Shown piece by piece: positions 52,403-60,130 of a DNA stretch of 64,000 nucleotides. A model generated the notes under the pieces. That model did not search any database, was not told the DNA's origin, and worked only from the letters and a program-made list of their open reading frames with translations. Positions within the stretch are counted from its first letter, which is position 1; every line of letters begins with the position of its first letter. The translations under genes and the position numbers were made by a program. The stretch covers positions 62,001 through 126,000 of the forward strand of contig JBLNDJ010000007.1 of assembly GCA_050261515.1 (NCBI GenBank), read 5' to 3'. The DNA is from JBLNDJ01 sp050261515 (GTDB lineage Bacteria > Acidobacteriota > Terriglobia > Bryobacterales > Bryobacteraceae).

Positions 52403-54843
52403 GCAAGGAAGGTAACGATCCGATCCTGGACCAGGCAATTTCCGGGATTCGCAACGAATCGATCGATCCCGAGGCGGTGAAGGCCGCCGCGGATCGCGTC
52501 TGGGCGCGGCTTGCCGCGGAGGCCCCTGCCTGCGCCGATTACCAGGCGCTCCTCCCCGAATGGCGCGAAGGGCGCCTCTCGCCGGCGCGCGCGCTGCTGC
52601 TTCAGGATCATTTGCACGAATGCCCCGCCTGCCGCAACGCCGCGGCCGGCCCGCGCAAGCCGGTCGTTGCGATGCACGCGCCCGCACGCCGCGCCGCGCC
52701 GGTCTGGAAATGGGCGCTCGCGGCATCGCTTGTCGCCGCGGCCGCCGCCGGCGCCTGGATGGTTGCCGACCGGCTCGGCGTTCCCGACGGGCCGCGCGCC
52801 ACGGTCGCCGCGGCCGACGGCACGCTCTATCGCGTCGCCTCGGCCGGGCGGACGGCGCTTGCCCCCGGCGCGCCGATCGCCGAGGACGAAGATGTCCGGA
52901 CCGCGATGGGCTCGGGAGCCGTCATCCGCCTGCGCGACGGCTCGCTGGTCGAAATGCGCGAGCGTACGCAACTTGCCGTAACCGAGCGCCGCGGCGGCGC
53001 CACCGTGCGGCTCGCCTCGGGCAGCATCATCGTCCAGGCCGCCAAGCAGCGTTCGAAGCATCTCTACGTCGCGACGCCGGACTGCCTCGTCTCGGTGACC
53101 GGCACCATCTTCTCGGTGAATCGCGGGATGAAGGGCTCGCGCGTCGCCGTGGTCGAAGGCGAAGTCAGGGTCGCGCACGCGGGCTCGACCGAGGTGCTCC
53201 ATCCCGGCGACCAGACCGCGACCAGCGCCAGCCTGACGCCCGTGCCCGTGAACGCCGAAATCGCCTGGAGCCGCGACGCGGACCGCTACGCCGCCGTGCT
53301 GGCCGAACTGACGAAGTTCAGCCGGAAGATCGAGGCGCTGCCCGGTCCCGGCCTGCGCCACGGGACGCGCCTGCTCGACCTCGCGCCCGCCGGAACGGTG
53401 TTCTACGCCGCCATTCCGAACATCGGCCCGACGGTCGGCGAAGCGAGCCGCATCTTCCAGGAACAGCTCTCGCAGAGCGAGCCGCTGCGCCAGTGGTGGA
53501 CCGAAAAAATGCAGTCGCCCGAAGGCGAGGCGAAGTTCAACGAAGCGCTCGCGCGCATACAGACGCTCGGCGCGTACCTGGGGCCTGAAATCGCGGTCGC
53601 CTTCACGCAGGGCGCCCAGTCGCCCGTCGTGATGGCCGAAGTGGCGAAGCCCGGGCTGCGCGACTTCATCGAAAAGCAGATCGACGGCAAGCCGGTGCGC
53701 GTCATCGACGATCCGCTCGCCGCCGCGCCCGCCGCGGGCGTCGAGGCGTGGATCTGGGTGGGTCCGAACCTGGTCGCCGCCGCGAAACAGCTGCCCGCGC
53801 TCCAGGCCATCGCTTCCGGACGCACGGGATTCGCGGGCACGCCGTTCCACGCGCGCATTGCGCAGGCATACACGAACGGCGTCGCGTGGCTGCTGTGCGG
53901 AGACATGCACGCGCTGGTCGCGGGCAAGACGCCGAACGCCACCGGCTTCGCCGACGCGCAGTATCTCGTCGTCGAGCGAAAGGAAATCGCCGGCCAGACC
54001 GAGAATCGCGCGGTGCTCAGCTTCGCGCAGGCGCGCCGCGGGATCGCCTCCTGGCTGGCCGCGCCCGCGCCGGTCCGCGCGCTCGATTTCGTCTCGGCCG
54101 ATGCCACCCTCGCCACCGCCGCGCTCGTCAAAGATCCGGCGCTGCTCATCGACGACGTGCTCGCCATGGCGCCCGGCGAAGAGGCCGCACGCCACCTGTC
54201 GGAGTTCGAGGCGCAGACGGGCGTGAACCTGCGCGAAGACCTGGCGCGCCCGCTCGGGGGCGAGTTCGCCTTCGCGATCGACGGGCCCATGCTCCCCGTG
54301 CCGTCGTGGAAGCTCGTGCTCGAAGTCAGCGACCCGGCGCGGTTCGAGCAGGCGCTCGAAAAACTCCCGCAAATCCGCATCGTGAAGGAGCAGGCCGGCG
54401 GCCGAACGTTCCACACGCTCACCGGCACGAAGCTCCCCTTCGATCCGCAGTTCATTTACGAGGACGGCTTCCTGATCGCCGCTCCCAATCGCGACCTGCT
54501 GCTGCGCGCGCTTGAATACCGGACCGCGGGCAACACACTAGTCGCCTCGGCGCAGTTCAAAGCCCTGCTGCCGCGCGACGGCCACACGAATTTTTCGGCG
54601 ATGGCGTATCACAAGCTTGGGACGGCGCTCGCGCCGCTGGTCAATAACATCGTGCTCACTCCCGAACAGCGGCAGGCAGCCGCCGCAGCCGCGGCCGGCG
54701 CTCCGCCGACGCTTGTGCTCGCGTACGGCGAGCAGGACCGCATCGAACTGGCCAGCGCCGGAACGTTCTTCGGCCTGCGGCTCCAGCAATTGCTCGGGTT
54801 GGGCGGCGCCCACGCCGCCCACGCCCCCAAACACCAACACTGA
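52399..54843 (+). CDS. Zinc-finger anti-sigma/FecR/DUF3352-like sensor
   Basis: An 814-residue single-pass protein. The cytosolic N-terminus has a ZAS zinc motif, His71-x3-Cys75-x2-Cys78 (QDHLHECPACRN), the hallmark of anti-sigma factors. A TM helix follows (ALAASLVAAAAAGAWMVA, about 105-123), then a FecR domain (150-270: VRTAMGSGAVIRLRDGSLVEM, SVTGTIFSVNRG) and a 500-residue domain resembling DUF3352 (FEAQTGVNLREDLARPLGGEF). It should hold the preceding sigma factor at the membrane and read a periplasmic cue. Overlaps at both ends tie it to the sigma and ABC genes. Confidence 0.87.
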   Translation: MSKEGNDPILDQAISGIRNESIDPEAVKAAADRVWARLAAEAPACADYQALLPEWREGRLSPARALLLQDHLHECPACRNAAAGPRKPVVAMHAPARRAAPVWKWALAASLVAAAAAGAWMVADRLGVPDGPRATVAAADGTLYRVASAGRTALAPGAPIAEDEDVRTAMGSGAVIRLRDGSLVEMRERTQLAVTERRGGATVRLASGSIIVQAAKQRSKHLYVATPDCLVSVTGTIFSVNRGMKGSRVAVVEGEVRVAHAGSTEVLHPGDQTATSASLTPVPVNAEIAWSRDADRYAAVLAELTKFSRKIEALPGPGLRHGTRLLDLAPAGTVFYAAIPNIGPTVGEASRIFQEQLSQSEPLRQWWTEKMQSPEGEAKFNEALARIQTLGAYLGPEIAVAFTQGAQSPVVMAEVAKPGLRDFIEKQIDGKPVRVIDDPLAAAPAAGVEAWIWVGPNLVAAAKQLPALQAIASGRTGFAGTPFHARIAQAYTNGVAWLLCGDMHALVAGKTPNATGFADAQYLVVERKEIAGQTENRAVLSFAQARRGIASWLAAPAPVRALDFVSADATLATAALVKDPALLIDDVLAMAPGEEAARHLSEFEAQTGVNLREDLARPLGGEFAFAIDGPMLPVPSWKLVLEVSDPARFEQALEKLPQIRIVKEQAGGRTFHTLTGTKLPFDPQFIYEDGFLIAAPNRDLLLRALEYRTAGNTLVASAQFKALLPRDGHTNFSAMAYHKLGTALAPLVNNIVLTPEQRQAAAAAAAGAPPTLVLAYGEQDRIELASAGTFFGLRLQQLLGLGGAHAAHAPKHQH

Positions 54844-55790
54844 TGGAACCTGTCATTGAACTCGAAAACCTGGAGGTCCGGTTCGGCAACCGGACCATCC
54901 TAAACAGCCTGAATGGCTCGCTCTCGGGGCGGGCCATCGGGCTTTTGGGGCCGAATGGGGCGGGGAAGTCGACGCTCATCAACACGCTGCTCGGCTTCTA
55001 CAAGCCATCGCGCGGCACCGCCCGCATCATGGGGCACGACATACGCACCCGGATCCGCGCCGTCCGCGGCCTGATCGGCTACATGCCGGAAAACGACGCG
55101 TTCATTGCGGGCATGAGCGCGGTCGCCTTCGTGCGCTACATGGCCGAGCTGTCCGGCCTGCCCTCGGACGCGGCGCTCGAGCGCGCGCACGAGGCGCTGT
55201 TCTACGTAGGGCTCGGCGAGGCGCGCTACCGCAAGCTCGAAGAGTATTCGCTCGGCATGAAGCAGCTCGCGAAGCTCGCGCAGGCCATCGCGCACGGCCC
55301 GCGCGTGCTGTTTCTCGACGAGCCGACCAACGGCCTCGACCCGCCCGCGCGCCAGCGCATGATCCGCCTCATTCGCGATATACGCGAGCGCGGCAACCTG
55401 CACCTGATCCTCTGTTCGCACCTGCTGCGCGACGTTGAGGAGACCTGCGAGGAGGCGCTCATTCTCAAGGACGGCGCGATCGTCCACCACGCGAACCTCG
55501 AGCTGGAGCGCAGCCTGAACCGGAAGTTCATCGAGCTCGAAACGGATATCGAGAGCGGCGCGCTCGCCGAGAGCCTGCGCGGCCTCGGGTGCGAATGCGC
55601 GCAGTCCGGCGACCGCCGCATCAAGATGGTGACGGGCGACAGCGTCGGCATTCGCGACATCTACCAGGCCGCCGCCGCGCGCGGCGTGCGCATCCGCCGC
55701 CTGAACTACAAGCGCGACAGCCTCGAAGACATCTTTCTAAAAGCGATGGAGAACGGGGCGAGGGAGACCAACCACCATGGCCGTCTATAA
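54843..55790 (+). CDS. ABC transporter ATP-binding protein (first)
   Basis: A 315-residue ATPase of the CcmA/NatA type. Walker A is GPNGAGKST, the signature is YSLGMKQLAKLAQAI, Walker B is VLFLDEPTNGLD, and the switch His lies in LCSHLLRDVEE. A C-terminal extension of about 95 residues ends with LEDIFLKAM, typical of export-type subunits. It shares one base with the FecR gene stop and overlaps the following permease by 14 bp, so the pair forms one transporter. Confidence 0.93.
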   Translation: MEPVIELENLEVRFGNRTILNSLNGSLSGRAIGLLGPNGAGKSTLINTLLGFYKPSRGTARIMGHDIRTRIRAVRGLIGYMPENDAFIAGMSAVAFVRYMAELSGLPSDAALERAHEALFYVGLGEARYRKLEEYSLGMKQLAKLAQAIAHGPRVLFLDEPTNGLDPPARQRMIRLIRDIRERGNLHLILCSHLLRDVEETCEEALILKDGAIVHHANLELERSLNRKFIELETDIESGALAESLRGLGCECAQSGDRRIKMVTGDSVGIRDIYQAAAARGVRIRRLNYKRDSLEDIFLKAMENGARETNHHGRL

Positions 55791-56634
55791 ACGCGGCTAC
55801 GAGCCCTACGAAGGCCGCCTCACGCCGGAGTGGTCGCGCTTCCTGATCATCGCGCGCCAGGCCTACCGGCGCGTGTTCGAGTCGCGGTTCCTGATCGCTT
55901 TCTTCGTCGTCTGCACGATCTATCCGCTGGTCTGCGCGGGCGCGATCTACCTGCCCTACAATGCGGCGCTCGAAACATTCCTCGAGGGCAGGAAGCTGTT
56001 TCCCATCGACGGCGCCTTCTTCACGAAATTTCTGGCGTGGCAGGCGGGCACGCTCGCGTTTCTGCTGACGGGCTTTCTCGGGCCGGGCCTGGTCTCGCCC
56101 GATCTCGCGAACAACGGCCTCCCGCTCTACTTCTGCCGTCCGTTCTCGCGCGCGGAATATGTCCTCGGCAAGATGGCGGTGCTGGCGATTCTGCTCTCGG
56201 CCATCACGTGGGTCCCGGGCCTGCTGCTGTTCGGCTTCAAGGGCTACCTGGCGGGCTTCGGCTGGCTCATAGACAACTGGCGGATCGCGGCGGGCGTGTT
56301 CATCGGCTCCTGGGCGTGGATCGTCACGCTCTCGTTCCTCGCGCTTGCCATGTCGGCGTGGGTGAAATGGCGGATCGCCGCCGGTGCGCTCATCTTCGGC
56401 ATCGTCTTCGTCGCGGCGGGCTTCGGGCAAGCCTTCAACCAGGCGCTGCGGACGAAGGCCGGTTACGCGGTCAACCTCGTCGCGATCATCGAGACGATCT
56501 GGCGGTCGATGTTCGGCGACAGCGACCTCAAGATGCCGGCCGCGCAGGCCTGGGTGTCGCTCGCCGCCTTCTGCGGGCTGTGCTACTTCCTGCTCGCGAA
56601 GAAGCTGCGGGCATATCACGTGGAGCGCTCATGA
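55777..56634 (+). CDS. ABC-2 type permease (first)
   Basis: A 285-residue permease with about six TM helices. The start YKRGYEPYEGRLTPEWSRFLIIARQAY (read in parts) is typical of a group of ABC-2 permeases paired with NatA-like ATPases; FLGPGLVSPDLANNGLPLYFCRPFSRAEYVLGK, read in parts, is the coupling region. Substrate is unknown. It overlaps both neighbours and belongs to the sigma/FecR operon. Confidence 0.85.
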   Translation: MAVYKRGYEPYEGRLTPEWSRFLIIARQAYRRVFESRFLIAFFVVCTIYPLVCAGAIYLPYNAALETFLEGRKLFPIDGAFFTKFLAWQAGTLAFLLTGFLGPGLVSPDLANNGLPLYFCRPFSRAEYVLGKMAVLAILLSAITWVPGLLLFGFKGYLAGFGWLIDNWRIAAGVFIGSWAWIVTLSFLALAMSAWVKWRIAAGALIFGIVFVAAGFGQAFNQALRTKAGYAVNLVAIIETIWRSMFGDSDLKMPAAQAWVSLAAFCGLCYFLLAKKLRAYHVERS

Positions 56635-57572
56635 ACGGCATCGTGTTCGAAGACGTCTCGAAGTTCTACGGCAACGTGCTCGGCGTGAACCGCGTGCAGC
56701 TCACGATTCCCGCGGGCATCACGACGCTGGTGGGGCCGAACGGCTCGGGCAAGACCACGCTCATGAACCTCATGACCGGCCTGGTGAAGCCGACGCGCGG
56801 CCGGATCCGCGTGCTCGGCATCCCGCCGTCGGACCCCGAGCGGCTGTTCTCCGTGCTCGGCTACTGCACGCAGTTCGACTCTTTCCCGCGCGGCCTGACC
56901 GGATACGAGTTCATTCACTCGTTCCTGCGGCTTCAGGGCATGGGAGCGCGGCAGGCCGATCAACTCACCGCGAAAGCGATCGAGCGGGTCAACCTGGGCG
57001 AGGCGGCGCACCGGCGCGTCGCGTCCTACAGCAAGGGCATGCGGCAGCGCATCAAGCTGGCGCAGGCGATCGCGCACCAGCCCTCGGTTCTCGTGCTCGA
57101 CGAGCCGCTGAACGGCCTCGACCCGATGGCGCGCGCCGAGGCGATCGAGCTGTTTCGCACGCTCGCGAGCGAGGGGCTGCACGTCATCATCTCGAGCCAC
57201 ATCCTGCACGAGGTGGACCGCATCTCGGACCAGGTCGTGATGATGAGCAACGGCTACGTAGTCGCCGAGGGCCGCATACAGGACGTGCGCGGCGAGATGC
57301 ACGAGGAACACCCGCTCCAGATTCTGGTGCGGTGCAGCGCGCCGGGGCCGGTGGCCGCGCGCCTGTTCACTGAAGATCACGTGACCGATATACGCGTGCA
57401 CCACGACCGTCGCGGCCTGCTTGTGAGCACTCGCGACCCGGAACTGTTCTATCAACTGCTCGGGCGGCTGGTGCTCGAAGGCGTGACGGAGCTCGAATCG
57501 GTCGCGCCGGCGGACGAGGACGCGAATTCGGTATACGAATACCTGATCGGACACGGAGGAGGTGCGGCATGA
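56631..57572 (+). CDS. ABC transporter ATP-binding protein (second)
   Basis: A 313-residue ATPase: Walker A GPNGSGKTTLM, signature YSKGMRQRIKLAQAI, Walker B VLVLDEPLNGLD, switch His in ISSHILHEVDR. The C-terminal 90 residues form a separate domain (LQILVRCSAPGPVAARLF). It shares ATGA overlaps with permeases on both sides. It could serve the preceding, the following or both permeases, so the four ABC genes may build one heteromeric exporter. Confidence 0.93.
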   Translation: MNGIVFEDVSKFYGNVLGVNRVQLTIPAGITTLVGPNGSGKTTLMNLMTGLVKPTRGRIRVLGIPPSDPERLFSVLGYCTQFDSFPRGLTGYEFIHSFLRLQGMGARQADQLTAKAIERVNLGEAAHRRVASYSKGMRQRIKLAQAIAHQPSVLVLDEPLNGLDPMARAEAIELFRTLASEGLHVIISSHILHEVDRISDQVVMMSNGYVVAEGRIQDVRGEMHEEHPLQILVRCSAPGPVAARLFTEDHVTDIRVHHDRRGLLVSTRDPELFYQLLGRLVLEGVTELESVAPADEDANSVYEYLIGHGGGAA

Positions 57573-58411
57573 GCGCGATGAATCCCAAGTTTCGCCTGTG
57601 GGCCAGCCAGGCGCTGGCTGTCGCGCGGCTCGAATTGAAATCGAGCTTTTCGCTCGGCCGGGCGCTCCCCGTCTACCTGCTCGCGTTCATGCCGTTCGTC
57701 ATCTTCGCCGGGCACGCGATGGCGCACCTGCGCGGCTGGCGGCACTGCGACGGCTCCTCCGACCTCGCGTTCTTCGCGGGCGTCTTCCAGCTTTTCATCC
57801 TGCGGCTGATCGTCTTCTTCGGATGCGTCGTGATCTTCCTGCGCCTGTTTCGCGGGGAAGTGATCCAGAAAAGCCTGCACTATTACTTCCTCGCTCCGGT
57901 GCGGCGCGAGGTGCTGGTCATCGGGAAATATCTGGCGGGCGCGATCACGGCCATCGCGGTGTTCGCGGTAAGCACTGTTCTCTGCTACATGGTCACGCTG
58001 CAGCATCTGGCGCTCACCGACGCGCGCGCCCTCGCCGGGCCCGCGATGAAGCACATGGCGGCTTACGCGGGAGTCACCGCGCTTGCCTGCCTCGGCTACG
58101 GCGCCGTGTTCCTGCTGCTCGGGATGCTATTCCGCAACCCGATCATCCCCGCGATCCTCGTGCTGCTCTGGGAGTCGCTGATCATGTTCGTCCCGGCGCT
58201 GCTGAAGAAGATCAGCGTCATCTTCTATCTCGAATCGCTGTGTCCGGTCCGCGTGCCGTTCGACGGCGACCTCGGGGCGATCTTCGCGATTACGGCCGCG
58301 CCGGCACCGCCGTACCTCGCCATTCCCGGCCTGCTGCTGCTGACGGCCGCGGTGGTGACCATCGCCGCCGTGCGGATCAGGAAGATGGAAATCAGCTACG
58401 GGGGCGAGTAG
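57569..58411 (+). CDS. ABC-2 type permease (second)
   Basis: A 280-residue permease with six predicted TM helices. LRLFRGEVIQKSLHYYFLAPVRREVLVIGKYLAG, read in parts, is the coupling segment and is followed by long hydrophobic helices. It is the last gene of the operon; its final 20 bp overlap the end of the convergent sugar porter gene. No terminator is visible between them. Confidence 0.85.
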   Translation: MSAMNPKFRLWASQALAVARLELKSSFSLGRALPVYLLAFMPFVIFAGHAMAHLRGWRHCDGSSDLAFFAGVFQLFILRLIVFFGCVVIFLRLFRGEVIQKSLHYYFLAPVRREVLVIGKYLAGAITAIAVFAVSTVLCYMVTLQHLALTDARALAGPAMKHMAAYAGVTALACLGYGAVFLLLGMLFRNPIIPAILVLLWESLIMFVPALLKKISVIFYLESLCPVRVPFDGDLGAIFAITAAPAPPYLAIPGLLLLTAAVVTIAAVRIRKMEISYGGE

Positions 58412-59774
58412 CGGGCTTCCGCCACATCTCTTCGATCTCCTCGAGCGTCTTGCCCTTCGTCTCGGGCACCACGCGCCAGACGAACAGGAACATCGTAATG
58501 CACATGCTCGAGTAGAGCCAGAACGCGCCCGAGGTGCCGATCGCGGTCACGAGCGACAGGAACGTCGCCGTCAGGGCCACGCAGGCAACCCACAGGCTCA
58601 CTGTGGCGATCGACATCGCGCGGCCGCGTATGCGCGTCGGGAACAGTTCGGCGATCACGACCCACACGCCCGGCCCCAGGCCCACGGCGAAACTCGCCGC
58701 GCAGAACAGGATGATGCAGAGGATCAGGTTCGCCGGCGCCGGGTGCACCAGGAACGCGATGCCGAGCGCAATCTCCGAGAGGGCCATGGCCGCGGCCGAG
58801 AACATGAGAAGCGCCTTGCGGCCGACCTTGTCGATGATCCACAGCGCCACGATGGTCGAAAGGAAATTCACCGCTCCGACAATCACGTTGGCGAAGATCG
58901 CCGACGACTGGCCGCTGGCGGCGTGGTCCTTGAAGATGATCGAGCCGTAGAACAACACCGTGTTGATGCCGGTGATCTGTTGCAGGACGGCGAGCACGAT
59001 GCCGATGATGAGCGCCGTCCGCAGCCCGGGGCGGAACAACTCCGCCAGGGTTCCGGTCTCCTGAGAGATGGCTTCCTTGATCTGCTCGATCTGCTCGAGC
59101 GCCTGCGAGCGGCCGCCCACGCGGGTCAAAGTCGCGAGCGCCTGGTCCGAGCGGCCGAACTCGACCTGCCAGCGCGGGCTTTCGGGCACGAACAGCAGGG
59201 CGAAGAAAAACGCGGCCGAGGGGACGGCGGCGAAGGCGAACATCCAGCGCCAGCCCTGCGGCCCCGTGTTCGACAGCGACCAGTTGATGAGGTAGGCGAG
59301 CAGGATGCCCGAGACGATGGCCATCTGGTTCAGGCCCACCAGCCGCCCGCGAATTTTTGGCGGCGCAACCTCGGCGATGTAGAGCGGTGCCAGCAGCGAC
59401 GCGACGCCGATCGCGATGCCGCCGATGAAGCGCGCCACGGTGAACTCGGGCAGGTTGCGCGGCAGCGCCGCGCCGAGCGAAGAAACGGCGAAAAGCAGCG
59501 CGGAGAACAGGAGCGTCTTGCGGCGGCCGAAGCGATCGCTCAGCACGCCGCCGATGCTCGCTCCGAGCACACAGCCGGCCAGCAGGCTGCTCGCCGCGAT
59601 CTCGGTCTGGAACTCCGTCAGGCCGAACTGTTCGCGGATGAAAATGATGGCGCCGTTGATCACGGCAATATCGAAGCCGAAGAGCAGTCCGGAAATGGCC
59701 GCGACGGCGGCGATGAGGTAGACGTAGAAGGCGCTGCCGCGCTCGATTGCCGTCTCCGGGGGCGAAGTTTGCAT
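58392..59774 (-). CDS. MFS sugar porter (xylose/glucose:H+ symporter type)
   Basis: A 460-residue, 12-TM sugar porter. Signature motifs are DRFGRRK after TM2, PESPRW before the central loop, QQITGINTVLFYG in TM7, GPGVWVVIAELFPTRIRG in TM10-11 and VPETKGKTLEEIEEMW at the end; Gln-Gln-Ile-Thr-Gly is the sugar site. It likely imports a hexose or pentose with protons. It has its own transcription unit with a long upstream region. Confidence 0.93.
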   Translation of the reverse strand: MQTSPPETAIERGSAFYVYLIAAVAAISGLLFGFDIAVINGAIIFIREQFGLTEFQTEIAASSLLAGCVLGASIGGVLSDRFGRRKTLLFSALLFAVSSLGAALPRNLPEFTVARFIGGIAIGVASLLAPLYIAEVAPPKIRGRLVGLNQMAIVSGILLAYLINWSLSNTGPQGWRWMFAFAAVPSAAFFFALLFVPESPRWQVEFGRSDQALATLTRVGGRSQALEQIEQIKEAISQETGTLAELFRPGLRTALIIGIVLAVLQQITGINTVLFYGSIIFKDHAASGQSSAIFANVIVGAVNFLSTIVALWIIDKVGRKALLMFSAAAMALSEIALGIAFLVHPAPANLILCIILFCAASFAVGLGPGVWVVIAELFPTRIRGRAMSIATVSLWVACVALTATFLSLVTAIGTSGAFWLYSSMCITMFLFVWRVVPETKGKTLEEIEEMWRKPATRPRS

Positions 59775-60130
59775 TCCTAGATTCTACGGCTGCGCGGGCG
59801 TCGCGGGTGCGGGCATGGCGCATCGCAGATGTGGCAGGTCCAAACGTTTGTACTGGTACATTGGAAAACTTGCGGTAGTTAGTTGGAAATACTCCCGCAG
59901 CCGGAAAGTATGTTTGAAATACTCTGGAATGCAGACAAAGCGGCGCCAGGACTAACTTAAGTTAGTATCGGGGTGCTCCGTAAGTGTGATTACCGATTTG
60001 CTATGGCTCCCCAAAATAAGGGTGGCGCATCACCCGAAAATCTCACGAAACATTGTGGAAAATGCCAATGTTTCGTTGTAAAATCGGGAACCGACTAGAC
60101 CCCGGAATCTATCTTGGGGGAGGATGTCCC
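59775..60130. promoter_or_regulatory. Long A/T-rich divergent regulatory region
   Basis: This 356-bp gap separates the divergent sugar porter and TonB-like genes and is clearly richer in A/T than its surroundings. It holds a perfect 16-bp palindrome ACTAACTTAAGTTAGT (59951-59966), a direct repeat GAAATACTC at 59886-59894 and 59916-59924 (30-bp period, about three helical turns), and TAAAAT at 60079-60084 with TTGTGG 20 bp before it. GGAGG at 60119-60123 is the SD of the downstream gene. No gene or known riboswitch was recognised. Confidence 0.6.
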
